Shown: one piece after another, positions 22,800 through 33,935 of the stretch
How the letters are laid out: the number at the start of each line of letters is the position of its first letter
Numbering within the stretch: the first letter of the stretch is position 1
NCBI RefSeq assembly: GCF_023721935.1
Contig: NC_064810.1
Coordinates: forward strand, 59,127,532-59,191,531
DNA length: 64,000 bases
From: Panthera uncia
Taxonomy: Eukaryota; Chordata; Mammalia; Carnivora; Felidae
Direction: 5' to 3'
Program-made: the position numbers and the translations under genes
Notes under the pieces: generated by a model
The model's database searches: none
Told to the model about the DNA's origin: nothing
What the model saw: only the letters and a program-made list of their open reading frames with translations

Positions 22800-22951
22800 A
22801 TGGGCAGTATGAAGCCAGTGAAGACAAACAAAGCGGAAGAACCTGAATTGGAGCCCCTGTGCTGCTGCGAGTACATAGATCGAAATGGGGAAAAGAACCA
22901 CGTGGCTGCCTGTTTGTGCGATTGCCAAGATCTCGATGAAGGGTGCGATAG
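22800..22951 (+). CDS. ZDHHC23: ZDHHC23 first coding exon
   Basis: It starts at ATG 22800 (MGSMKPVKTNKAEEPELEP) and reads on through LCCCEYIDRNGEKNHVAA and CLCDCQDLDEGCD, a Cys-rich cytosolic N-terminus. The donor 'GATAG|gtaagg' splits an Arg codon. A second in-frame ATG at 22809 has a better Kozak base (A at -3) and could also be used. 152 bp. Confidence 0.9.
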
Positions 22952-24936
22952 GTAAGGGCGGAGTGTTTCTTGATGCTGACCCCCTGGCCGTTTTGAGAAC
23001 TACCATGCATACTTTAAGCTTAGCCATCCACAACACTAGAATTTGCTACCGATGCTGTTTCCAAGGGTCTGAAATAGTCGTCTTTTATGTCAAGTGTGAG
23101 GGTTTTGTAAAGATGAATTATTGGGTAGTGCACAACTGCACAACTGTCTATTCGGCTCAGTTTAGTAGCACATAATTATTTTTTTCATTTTTAAAGGGAG
23201 AAGATGATGGAGAGAACAGGCAAATAAAGGGATAGTGGCAAGTTAAATGTATAAAAAAATAAAGTACAGACCCGCAGAATCCGTACATTTAAAACGAACA
23301 CATTAGTACCAGAAAGTGCTTACATTCTCAGTGGTCTCAGCATCTAGCGACCAACTACTCGAGGATGGACTGCACCTGGCCACAAAGGGTCTTGAGGGCA
23401 AAGGATCACTTTCCTGCTGTTGGAACTGGTCTTGCCAGAAGGCCCTCCCTCCCCCGACTGGCTGTTTTCAGCATGGGCAGCAACACAGTCTTGACCGATA
23501 TTATTGTATTTGGATTTTGTTTTCACCATTAATGCCCAGTGTTGGAAATTACTATCCAAAAAATGATTTTTAACATCAGTGAGAAAAATTTTGTGCCCAA
23601 CAGTAATAACAGGTTTTATCCATTTTCTAAATAATTATGTATCTAAAAACTGTTGCCATATGGAAAGCATAATGTGGGAAAAGAATAAGGATGTTTGGGA
23701 AGTTGCTTTTCCCTTTAATAATTATATCTGGTTAAAAAAGTCACCACAGAGGCACATTGTTGACTTAGAGCTTGGTGCATCCATCTTGACATGAAAAGTG
23801 TTCTTGGGACATTGTAGTTTAGAGCCCTGAAGACCCCATAGTCCTTTTGTAATTTTTCCTTGATAGTGTCTGTAGTCTTTTTTACAGGTGTTTTTAAATG
23901 GACTCAGTCCAAAGTCCATACTGAGAAAATAGAGCACTCTGCTTTAATGAATGGAAAAATGATGCTGTTTCCACAACTTCCATCAGTCGAGACCACAGCT
24001 CTTCCATTAACCTTCCAGCTCTTCCTCTCTCCTAGCCCTTGAGACCTGGGCTGTTGCTGCGTTCTCTCCTTACCTGTCTCTGGAGATAGGCTCCCGGTCT
24101 TTCCACTGTCCTGCTGCTCAGTACCACTCCCATGTAGTTATCTCCCCTCAACGTTCAAGGTGTTGCCTTACGTTTCCAAATTATCTACGGTCAGAGTTAT
24201 TCCTTGAGCTGATCGTTGTCTTAGGAGCCCAAGTGTGCAAAAAATATGTACAAATACTGCGTGTCCACGAGGCTTAGTCGTTTTTCTCTTACCGGTTTGA
24301 TCTCCACTCTTAGGCAGCCCCCTGGCCTTGCTGGACAGGTTTACTCCTTGGCACAGGACAGGTTTGTGCTGTACATGTGCCTCTGCATTGGGCGGCCTCC
24401 CTGCCTCCTGTCCCCCCCCAGCTCCCCACACCAGTGCCAGCCAGCCGTGGAGATCAGGCACCAAGCCCACGTTTGTTCACAGAGACCCATCTAGAGACTC
24501 CACCCGGAAGTGTTTCCTCTGAGCACTCCTCAGTATTTGCCCACAAGAGTTCATTAGGCGATTTTGCTGCTTTGTCCTGAGATTTCCTGAATTCCCATGT
24601 TGTCTTTGCAACTAGATTGTGAATTGTTTTGAGGATCTTAAGTCTCTATACGCCCCCAAACGTAAACAGTACTTGTACAGAATATGTGTGTATTCCTACA
24701 TATTTGCTTCCTGGAGAAGTGGTTTTTAACTGTTACATTTCTAAACGGTAGCTAGTCTCTTTCGTATTAAAAAATGATATGTGATCCGAAAAGCTCATGT
24801 TTAGTAGTATAGAAGTAGAATACTTGGCCTTTGGCCTCTTTTATCATTTATCCTGCTGTTTGGCCTGTGGTGTTGAGTGTTTTTTTGTTTAGCAAACCCC
24901 ATGTGAAGTGCCTTCTTTTTGTGCTCTTCTGAATAG
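22952..24936 (+). other. ZDHHC23: ZDHHC23 intron
   Basis: About 2 kb without any recognised SINE or LINE, which is unusual for this window. Only small open frames without coding features are seen. Confidence 0.7.
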
Positions 24937-25647
24937 ATGGATTACATGTAAATCCGTGCAGCCGGAGACTTGTGAAAGAATCATGGATACTATTTCTGAT
25001 CGCCTCCGAATTCCTTGGCTTAGGGGAGCCAAAAAAGTTAACATTAGCATCATTCCCCCGCTCGTCCTACTGCCCGTCTTCCTCCGCGTGGCTTCCTGGC
25101 ATTTCCTCCTGGGGGGGGTGGTTTTGACCTCCCTTCCTGTGCTGGCTCTGTGGTACTACTACCTCACTCACAGAAGGAAAGAACAGACTCTGTTTTTCCT
25201 GAGCCTCGGACTGTTCTCTCTGGGCTACATGTACTATGTGTTCCTGCAGGAAGTGGTCCCTAAAGGGCGTGTGGGACCCACTCAGCTGGCTCTTCTTACC
25301 TGCGGGTTATTTCTGATACTCTTAGCCTTGTACAGAGCCAAGAAGAATCCAGGCTACCTCAGAAATCCAGCAAGCAATGACAGACCTCTAAGCAGCGGCC
25401 AGACTGAATGCCTGACCAGAAAAGGGCAGGAGAAGACCAAAGGGTTCCCGGGCACAGAATCATCGGGTAGTCTCAACAACCGCACGCTGAAGGATGAGCC
25501 TAAGGGCTCTTCCAGGGTGTTGGTTGGAAGCCCTACCAAGGTCAAGGAGGACTGGTGTGCCAAGTGCCAGCTGGTGCGACCAGCGCGGGCGTGGCATTGC
25601 CGGATCTGTGGCATCTGTGTGAGGAGAATGGATCATCACTGTGTCTG
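24937..25647 (+). CDS. ZDHHC23: ZDHHC23 exon with four membrane spans and most of the DHHC domain
   Basis: The acceptor is 'tctgaatag|ATGG' and the donor 'GTCTG|gtatgt'. It encodes WITCKSVQPETCERIMDTI, four hydrophobic segments, a Ser/Lys-rich cytosolic loop of about 65 residues, and the zinc-binding core from WCAKC to MDHHCVW, splitting the Trp codon. The open frame runs past the donor for 14 codons (YVGKIW...) before a stop; that extension is intronic. 711 bp. Confidence 0.96.
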
Positions 25648-26170
25648 GTATGTTGGGAAAATCTGGTGGCTTGCAGAGTGTAAATTCACGTGAGACTCTA
25701 GCTGTGTTTGCTCCTCCTTTGCGCCACCCTAAAATCTCACTCGTTCCCAGCTTTACACCTTGCAGATATTTGTGTGCTGGCATGATATTCCCACTGAGTC
25801 ACCAGCTTCCCAGTCTCACAGATGTAGTCCCCTCAGTCATTTCCTGAAGGGTGGTGGTGGTGTTGTTGCTACTTTGCTTTTCCCTTCTTAGCTGTCCCTC
25901 TGTTACCTTCTCCTTCCTGCAAGAGAAGTATCTGCAGTCGAATGGTGTTTTTTAAAAAAAGAAGGGATCAGAATCCGTATAGGCACGTTTCCCTGTGCTG
26001 TGCCTTTTGAACACAGAGCTCAAGAAAGTGTTCCCATATTTGTAGGTGACCCTGTCCCCTCACCATCCATCCTTTACCATTCTGATGACTCCTGGTCTGC
26101 ATTGTTGAGGGAAGGCCCTACCAGGTACCGGGTACCTTCCTGTTTTGTTATTTGTAGAGTGGTGGGCGCT

Positions 26171-26359
26171 TTTTTTTTTTTTTAAGTTTTATTTATTTAT
26201 TTATTTTGAGACAAAGAGCAGGGAGAGGGCAGAGAGACAGGGAGAGAGAGAATCCAAGCAGACTCAGTGCCATCAGCGCAGAGCCTGACGTGGGGCTTGA
26301 TCCCACAAACCATGAGATCGGGAGTCGGACACCCAAGTGACTGAGCCACCTAGGTGCCG
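26171..26359 (-). mobile_element. Feline tRNA SINE, minus orientation
   Basis: The T-run and 'aagttttatttatttattta' tail are followed by a shortened GA-rich body and the head 'gagccacctaggtgcc'. Internal deletions suggest an older subfamily. Confidence 0.88.
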
Positions 26360-26677
26360 TGAAAGTTGGGCTTTTTTGGTACCTTCCAGCTGGCCAGTGC
26401 CAAACTAGGACACCCATACTGTATGAAGTGCAACTTTTGAAGACAGTGTTGCTGTTTCACTGAGCGAATCTAAAATGGTGTAGTTGATTCTGAATGCTGT
26501 AAGTAGTGCGTTTGCTGCTCTGTAGCTCTCGAGGCACTTGTGGTCAGGGAATTATGCTTTTTATGGCTAGGATGCTGAGGATTCTGGTCATGTAGCCTGC
26601 CCCCTCGCCCATAGAAGGGGACGTAGGGGAGGAGGAGGGTGCAGCAAGGCCAGGAGGGCTGGGAATGGACCTCAAGT

Positions 26678-26952
26678 CTGAAATATTTGCACCAAAAGGA
26701 GCAGCAAACAAGGGGCTCTTTGTGAGCAGGGTTTCTGCAGGCCCTTGTACACCTTTAGTCTACACTCTTAGATTCTTACATCTTGTTATGACCTGGAACT
26801 ATTTGAGGGATTTTTTTTTTTCCCTTTTAAACAACAAGGCCTCTGTGAACAAATGGTTCCAGAGAAACATTTGGTGATAGTGGCTGTGGGGGAATTGGTC
26901 TGCAAACCTATAAACCAGCAGTTTGTTGGCCATAGAGGCAAGGCCCCCCTTC
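26678..26952 (+). repeat. Direct duplication, copy A (intron)
   Basis: It begins 'ctgaaatatttgcaccaaaa' and ends 'gaggcaaggccccccttc'. It matches 32025-32302 with four base substitutions and two homopolymer-length differences. Three of the four substitutions are TG or CA here where the other copy has CG. Confidence 0.95.
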
Positions 26953-27085
26953 TTTTTCATTGAACTGTACTTGATCTACAACGTTATATTACTTTCAGGT
27001 GCACAGCGTAGTGATTCAGCATTTATGTCCATTATGAAATGATCACCATGATGAATCTAGCTACCATCTGTATCGAGAACTTTTT
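26953..27085 (-). mobile_element. LINE-1 3'-end fragment, antisense
   Basis: 'tgatctacaacgttatatta', 'ttcaggtgcacagcgtagtg' and 'atgaaatgatcaccatgatg' match the reverse complement of an L1M 3' UTR. It directly abuts duplication copy A and ends about 40 bp before the acceptor of ZDHHC23 exon 27124. Confidence 0.65.
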
Positions 27086-27123
27086 AAAATGTTTGCTTTT
27101 TCTTTCCCTTATGCTGTTTTGAG

Positions 27124-27291
27124 GATAAATAGCTGTGTTGGAGAATCAAATCATCAAGCATTTATACTTGCCCTTTCGATCTTCTTGCTAACTTCGGTGT
27201 ATGGGATAACACTGACCTTGGACACCATTTGTAGAGATAGAAGTGTCTTCACAGCTCTCTTCTATTGTCCTGGAGTTTACGCAGATTACAG
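27124..27291 (+). CDS. ZDHHC23: ZDHHC23 exon, end of DHHC domain and fifth membrane span
   Basis: The acceptor is 'ctgttttgag|GATA' and the donor 'TACAG|gtgaga'. It completes the Trp codon, then reads INSCVGESNHQAF, the last zinc/palmitoylation-site residues, a hydrophobic span (ILALSIFLLTSVYGITLTL) and a luminal loop ending VYADYS. The donor splits a Ser codon. 168 bp. Confidence 0.95.
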
Positions 27292-29421
27292 GTGAGATGT
27301 GGCTGCCGTAGCACAAAGGCCCATAGAAGAGGGAACAGATGTTGCCGTTAATGTAAGGGGCTGTGATTTGCTGCCACGTCAGTTTTTAACCAAAACATGG
27401 GACAGGTTATCGGATGCTGGGTATCCTTGAAATTGCCAACCGAATTGTGCAGTGGACAGGTGTGTTTCTCTAGGGTGCTGACCGTTGACCCTTACAGACT
27501 GAGGAACTAGTACACTGCAGGGAGGGCTGGGCTCAGGCAGGGAAGTCCGGAGTCAGATAGATGACCACGTGCATGGCCAAGGTAGCAGTAGTGAAACTAA
27601 AGCCATAAAGGAGCGGTCCCAGGGTATGTGTGTGGTCTATTTTGTCATAGATTGTCAAGGCAAGACAATCTTGCCTCCCTTTGTTGTGGCTTTCTCATGC
27701 TCTTTAGCCCTATCTGGATTTATTGCTTCTGATCCTTTTGTGGTGTGCTCACAATTTCTGTAACATTTCTTTACTTTGTAACCTCCATTGGTTTTTCCTG
27801 TTCTACTTTTTAAAATATCACCACTCATGATTACTGTGGTATCTAGGTCACAATTTCCTTTGTTAGGTTGGGGCACATTTATATATTGTGGAGATCTCCA
27901 TGCTTTGTGGGAAGCCGGGGTTTTGCAGCTTTGGCCGTAGCCAGCCCCTCCCCAGAGCGCTGTGGGCCCCCTGCCTGTGTTCTTTGCGTCCTCTCTTCCA
28001 CCTTTTCCTCTGAGGAGGATGCTGTGTGGGGTCTGTGGTCCCCAGTCTGAGCTAGGACAGCTCTGCCCCATGGTCCTTGTCTGTCTGTCTGTGTCTGTCT
28101 TTCTTTCTCTCTTTTTTCTTTTCTTTCTTTCTTCATTTTCGAGAGACAGAGTGTGTGCAGGTAAGGGGCAGAGAGAGAGGGAGACACAGAATCCGAAGCA
28201 GGCTCCAGGCTCTGAGCTGTCAGCACAGAGCCTGACACGGGGCTCAAACCCACGAACTGTGAGATCATGACCTGAGCCAAAGTCGGACGCTTAACAGACT
28301 GAGCCACCCAGGCACCCTCCTTTTCTTTCTTCTTACTCTTTGTTTTCAGAACAATCCCCGCTTTCCCTACATAGTGCCTCTGTGGAGGTATTTGTTTACA
28401 TTAGTTTGTGGCCAGATCTCCTGTTGCTATTCTCCATCTAGAGGTTTGTGAGCATTAGTAGAATAGATTGGTCCTCCTCCTCAGGGCCAATTCCTTTTCT
28501 TTCTGTACTGAGAGTGTTAGTAGGTTGTGAAATGTGGGTGATAAAGTCCCAAAGCAGGGATAAAGTCCCAAAGCAAAGACCACGTCTTTGTGTTGCTAAG
28601 CATGAGTTTTGTGAGCTTTCTGGGGGCCACTGACATGGAATGAGGAACATGGTCCGCCGTTGGTACTCACCCTCCATACAAGTGCTTCATGTCACCCCAT
28701 TGAGCCTGGTTTTCCTCATCTCTGGTGAGTTAATCATCTCTGAGTCACTTTCAGCTTAACAAATGAAGATTCCTTGGGATGGGTTCATTTCCAGCTGACC
28801 CTTCATTTGCAAATATTTGAAAAGAGTCAACTGGCAGACATTAATCAGTAGCCTCTCCTCGCAGTCTGACTGATGAGCTGAAAGGAGCTTTCTTGTCCGG
28901 TGTGATTCTGTTGGCTTGAGGAGGCTGGATTTATAGACATCAGGACCTGTAGCGGTTTGTGTCCATCAATGTTGTACTGATCGTACTGACAAAATGGGGA
29001 TGCAGGGCCTTAGCACTGTTCCTGCGTTCCCACCCACAGCTTCCTGGAGGATGTTTGTAGCAGTATCTGCTCAGTTAAGAACGATTTTGGAATTGTTCAT
29101 TCATTCGATAGATTTGGGATGCTGTTCTGTGAGGCACTGTGTTGGTCGCATGGGGGACACCAAATACAAAAACGTCCTTGCTACTGTAATACAACATTCT
29201 AGAAAAAGAGGCACCGATAATTATAGCATAAAATAGGACATGGGAATAGTTCTGTGTTAAGTGTTCTGGTGTCCTGAGGGTGGAAAAGTATCTTCCAATC
29301 AGGATAACTGGGGAAGGCACCAGAGTCCTTCGTAACGAGTACTGCGCGTGTCAAATGTTAGAATGGTGCCACTTACCCACCGAAGAGATTGGTAGTCCTG
29401 ACCCGCCCTTTCTCCTCCCAG
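27292..29421 (+). other. ZDHHC23: ZDHHC23 intron
   Basis: It holds a TC/TTTC-rich simple stretch (about 28076-28135) followed by a minus feline SINE (28136-28316). The remainder is unremarkable, and no further exon is seen. Confidence 0.75.
28076..28316 (-). mobile_element. Feline tRNA SINE, minus, with adjoining CT-rich microsatellite
   Basis: 'tgtctgtctgtctgtgtctg' and TTTC repeats precede the SINE body ('ttttcgagagacagagtgtg'), which ends with the head 'gagccacccaggcaccc' near 28316. The usual A/T-rich tail is replaced by the simple repeat. Confidence 0.9.
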
Positions 29422-29689
29422 CTCAGCGTTGTCCTTCACCTGCGTGTGGTACTCTGTGATCATCACGGCGGGCATGGCCTACATCTTCCTCATCCAGCTG
29501 ATAAACATCAGTTACAACGTCACCGAGAGGGAAGTCCAGCAGGCCCTTCGACAGAAGACGGGGCGCCGGCTCCTCTGTGGGCTCATCGTGGACACAGGCC
29601 AGTACAACCGGGGCTTCCTGCGGAACTGGTACCAGTTCTCCACCCTGGGTGCCCACCCCTTCCACCACCCTGCCGAAGACATTGTCTGA
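29422..29689 (+). CDS. ZDHHC23: ZDHHC23 last coding exon
   Basis: The acceptor is 'ctcctcccag|CTCA'. It reads SALSFTCVWYSVIITAGMAY (sixth span), then INISYNVTEREVQQALRQK and a cytosolic tail ending HHPAEDIV, with the stop TGA at 29687-29689. The final EDIV is the known PDZ ligand that binds nNOS. 268 bp including the stop. Confidence 0.96.
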
Positions 29690-30049
29690 AGTGCCTTCTG
29701 TGTGGCTCTGCGAGGGGCGGCCCCTCCCTCTGCTCCCTCCCATTGTACACTTCAGTGTCCACGCAGGATGTTCGTTTTTATCCCCAGTTTCCTAAAGGCT
29801 GTATAGGGCCATGCTCAGGTTTAGACATTGGACTGGGAAGAAATGAAGTTTCCTGACTTCAACCTAAGAGATTTTTTTATCGAAGCAGTAAAAGTAGAGC
29901 CATTCTTTTCCAGTCACCTTGTTAACTAACTCAGTCACCATGTGGAAAAGGATGTGGATTGCTAATGCACAGATTGATAGAAGCAGTTCCCATCCATTAC
30001 TAGGGGAGAAAGAGTTTGGATTAGGGTAGTTTCCAGTCCCTCTTTCAAT

Positions 30050-30230
30050 TCCTGATAGCCATGTGACCCTTAGTTGAGTCACCTCCCCGAGTCTCAGGTT
30101 CATCTGTAAAGTGGGGGTACTAATAGCACCTGCCCTGGCTTACCTCACAGTCGTGAGGGTCGTGCGAGGGATGGGGTATGTGGAAAGCACTGGAAAATGA
30201 CTAAAGCACTCAACAGGTATGAAGTATTAT
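30050..30230 (+). mobile_element. MIR element in 3' UTR
   Basis: 'gagtcacctccccgagtctc', 'aggttcatctgtaaagtggg' and 'actaatagcacctgccctgg' are conserved MIR phrases. Ancient. Confidence 0.75.
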
Positions 30231-32024
30231 TAGGAAGGTTCTAAGACTGAGAAAACTGTTTATAGATCAGAATACTGAAGCCAAAAGTATCAGAGTAATC
30301 CACTTTCAGCTTTTCAGAATGGAAGAAAGATCCTGAAATACCATATTGTACAGTTATGGCAACTTCTCTCTTTGAAGTATTAGACATTAACTACTCAAAC
30401 GGGGTAGAGGATGACCAGATGGATTTACACGATCTTCTGATCTTGAAGGGACACTTGATAACAGTTACGATTACTGGTCGTGTAGTATACGCTGGTCTTG
30501 AATTCAGGTGATGAGTCCTTGTTTTTCATCTTATTTCTTATACATTTATTCTCTTTGGATTTACTCTACATAACTCCAAACTCCAATAGCCATTACTGTT
30601 TTTTCCCCTCTTTCCATGCTTCACCTGGGAAGGTGCTAGAGCACTTAGGATGAGGCTGGAAGAGGAGAACAGACACCCCGTGGGGAGCATTTTACCCTCT
30701 TTCCTGGGTAGAGTGGCTGGTTACTATCAAGGGCTTGATTTTTTTTTTTTCTCATGTAAGTAATTCAGACACTGTCGTTACAGCACTCAGTTGCAAAAAC
30801 CAGTCTTCTGGCATTCACAATTCTTCTGGCATGACCTCTCTGAGGAATTGACTGACATCTTCCTACTTGCACATTACTTCTCATTCACCGTTCCCTAGAC
30901 AAAAGTATCTCACTTGGAGAGAAGAAACAGGGTATATGTGGTTTCCATTAATTAATGGACTACGATTCCTCCCTAGCTCTTCCTAAAATAATAAGTTGTC
31001 TCTTTAATTGTATCTTTAAACTGAAAATGTACAGAAGATTAAGTACTTATAGAGAATGGGTCTATTCTGCCATGGAATTAGGATAAGGCGATTTTGGATG
31101 GGGAAAATACCATCTTGAATTATTTGGCTTTATACGTGTACTTATTTTGCAATCCCAAAGAAAATTCATGAATCCTTAAATTTGCTTTGGCTTATAGCTT
31201 CATATAGGGGAAATATTGCCAGCTTTTCCCGTCTTTCTGTGCATGCTGCCGTAGTAAGAGGTTTATAAATGTCGAGAGGAAATACTGCTCCTTCCTGCAA
31301 CTTTCCCTCTGGAGCTGGCACCGTCCCTAGTTCTGCCATGAAACGAAGTTGTCCTTAAGACACTCACCACATTTTTATATCAGGCTGGTCGCTGCTCTCC
31401 CCAGAGATGGATTGTTTAACCAATGAGAGGCTCCGTATTCCCCTGGGACGAGCCAAAGAGCAAGTCTGGGTATGTTAGCAGTCTGTGGTTTCTACAGTGA
31501 TGCCCTTGCCCTGGCCCAGAGTCAAGCATTCGTTTGGAGTTAACGTTGGATCTGATAGGACTGATTCTTTTCTGTGTGAGTTCGAGAGAGTAATGATGTC
31601 AGGGACAGCACATGTGGCCAGAAACCTCTATTTGTCATCTCTTAAACACCAGATGTGTAGGCAACTGATTGTCTAAACAGTTGATGATAGAATTCATAGA
31701 AATGTTAGCATAGTCGGTAATATGAGCCTCTTGCTAAATCTTTAACAACCATCAAAACCAGACACAAAGAGGAGTAGTCCCCAAAAGACCAGGGTCATGT
31801 GGGAGGATTGAGAGCGACTGCCATCTTCATAACCACGCAGCCTTCGAGTTTATCCGCATGGGGCCTCTGAGGCTCCCTCACCTGCAGGGCTCCTTATATA
31901 TTATTCTGGCTGGTGGGAACTAAGAGGCTTGTTTTAAGTTCCTCGAGATCTTCATGATTGGTGTTTTTCAGAAGAAAGCTCAAACTTTTGAAAACTTCAG
32001 TGGTTTAGTGGGGGTAAAAGCCTA

Positions 32025-32302
32025 CTGAAATATTTGCACCAAAAGGAGCAGCAAACAAGGGGCTCTTTTGTGAGCAGGGTTTCTGCAGGCCCTCGTACAC
32101 CTTTAGTCTACACTCCTAGATTCTTACATCTTGTTATGACCTGGAACTATTTGAGGGATTTTTTTTTTTTTCCCTTTTAAACGACAAGGCCTCTGTGAAC
32201 AAATGGTTCCAGAGAAACATTTGGTGATAGTGGCCGTGGGGGAATTGGTCTGCAAACCTATAAACCAGCAGTTTGTTGGCCATAGAGGCAAGGCCCCCCT
32301 TC
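32025..32302 (+). repeat. Direct duplication, copy B (3' UTR)
   Basis: Near-identical to 26678-26952, about 5.3 kb upstream in the same orientation. It keeps three CpG sites that are TG or CA in copy A, and its T-run is two bases longer. No target-site duplication or A-tail marks it as a retrotransposed copy. Confidence 0.95.
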
Positions 32303-33935
32303 CCATCCTCAGCCTGTTAATGAACATATTGGATATGGAGCTTTATAAATGAGCTTCTACAATCGTGGTCATGCCATTGTGTATCATTCCTAGGGAAGAG
32401 AAATGAGTCCATTTGGAGGATTTAAGGGAAAAAGTAGTTAAGGATCGGGATTGCATGAAAGGAGAAAGTCCTTCAGTATTTAAAATGTTTTTTATGATAC
32501 CCAGAGAGTACTTTGTGGTTACGGCGGAGCCCCCTGAAATGAACTGACCTTTAATAAGCCTTAAGTGAGTTTTAGGGACACTGCTGCTCACCTCACCTCA
32601 GCCACCTCTGTGTCTGCTTATGATGCTGGAAATCTTTGCCATTCAAGTAGTGTTGTCCTTTGGTGAATGAAGTAATTGTTATCTTCCACTGTGCCACCTG
32701 CCTAGCAGAAAGGCTGCTACAAACTTTCTCTTATGCAATAGTCCTTGGTACTTCTAATATTTTTAGTAAGAGAAAATTTTCTATACTAGAATCTTCCACT
32801 GCCAGAAAACAATGCCAGTAAGGTTCGCTGGAATACTGACCATCTGCTTAATAGACTAATTTCCTTTGGGTAGGAAATTAGCTTTTTATTACAAAACTAA
32901 TATAAGCAAAAATACGACATCTAGAAGCACAGTCTTAATCAGGATGTTTAACAATGTTTTGTGAGCTTTAAGGGTCTCTTTAGATGAGGTAAGTGGGTTT
33001 ATAGAACTTCATTTGAGCCATATTTTGGTACCCTGAATTTGAAAAAAAGAGAATTTCCTCAAGCATGGGATGGTAGAGACTTTTGCTTGAGGCACCTGTG
33101 TGGAATCTGGTTTTCTGCCACGTTATATCAAACACTGCCAAGGTGATGCAGGGGGAGAATGAGAGCTGTGCTTCGTGCTGAATAAAATCCCCTATGTTCT
33201 CCCCGGCGTTTGCTGTGGTGAATAGACACTTCTTGCAAAATCAGCTAAATGTAATCTTGTTGCTCATGGGCTGTTAACCTCACTTCAGTCGGCACCAAGT
33301 GCTTCACTGTAGTTTTAGCAGCAAAGACCCAGTGGTTAATGGAGACAATTTTCTTAGAGGTTGTGGCCATTTCTGGCTACATTTCTGAGTTGGGCTTTTG
33401 ACTTCCTGCTACTCCAGCCTTCCTGGTGGCACCTTTACTCCTAGAGAATTCATACTTTAAAGGCAAAGCTTTAAAAGCAAAGCTAGTCTGTTCTGGTTCC
33501 CAGTGCGACAGACATCCTGTATTTCTTCCCACGGCACCACTGCCAAGAAGTCACGTCACAGAACTTGGGAGCTCAACCTGCTGCGGGCCTATGGTCTGGG
33601 GGGTTGGATGGTTTGAGTTGTTGGGGGCGGTGGAGCCATTTCACTTGATTACATTTCTGGGTCTGATGTTAGACTAAAGGACACCCAGGAATGTTTACTA
33701 TTCAATGTTTAATGTAACTGGCCCAGCAATGTGCGAGGGGATTCCCGACGCCAACTCTGGAGGCTACGGGCTAAACGTTTTGCACTGTTTTTATACTTGT
33801 GTTCATATCCTCTTATCACCTCAGACTCAGACACAAGGCCTTTTAAGTGGAGATTTAAAAAATTACTGCCATTTATGTAAAATAATGTACTGTGACCGAG
33901 TTGCTTAAATAGAAAATAAAGTGCTTTCTTTAAGG

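Larger units (their letters stand above)
25648..27123 (+). other. ZDHHC23: ZDHHC23 intron with duplicated block
   Basis: It contains a minus SINE (26171-26359), one copy of a 275-bp direct duplication (26678-26952; the other copy is in the 3' UTR at 32025-32302) and an L1 3'-end fragment (26953-27085) right before the next acceptor. Confidence 0.85.
22000..33935 (+). other. ZDHHC23: ZDHHC23 gene, complete coding region
   Basis: ZDHHC23 (NIDD) is a membrane-bound DHHC palmitoyltransferase that adds palmitate to cysteines and binds neuronal nitric oxide synthase through its C-terminal PDZ ligand. Coding exons are 22800-22951, 24937-25647, 27124-27291 and 29422-29689. All three junctions are phase 2, and the total is 432 codons plus a stop. 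Hydrophobic spans lie at about residues 88-103, 106-126, 135-154, 167-182, 301-322 and 346-371. The cysteine-rich domain follows the family pattern: C258, C261, H271-C272, C275, C278, D283-H-H-C286, C292, N297 and F301. The protein ends in EDIV. As I recall, the human protein is somewhat shorter (about 409 residues). The 5' UTR exon is inferred, not proven. Confidence 0.95.
29690..33935 (+). other. ZDHHC23: ZDHHC23 long 3' UTR (inferred)
   Basis: From the stop codon to a likely poly(A) signal AATAAA at 33915-33920 ('agaaaataaagtgctttc'). An earlier signal at 33181-33186 could give a shorter form. The stretch holds a MIR element (30050-30230) and copy B of the 275-bp duplication (32025-32302). 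It has no exon-like open frame. The 4.2-kb length agrees with my impression that this gene has a long 3' UTR, but transcript ends are not visible in DNA. Confidence 0.6.

Noticed and set aside
24908..25693. A 261-codon frame that starts upstream of and ends beyond the ZDHHC23 exon
   Set aside because: The first ten and last fourteen codons are intronic. Splice sites at 24936/24937 and 25647/25648 restore the family sequence.
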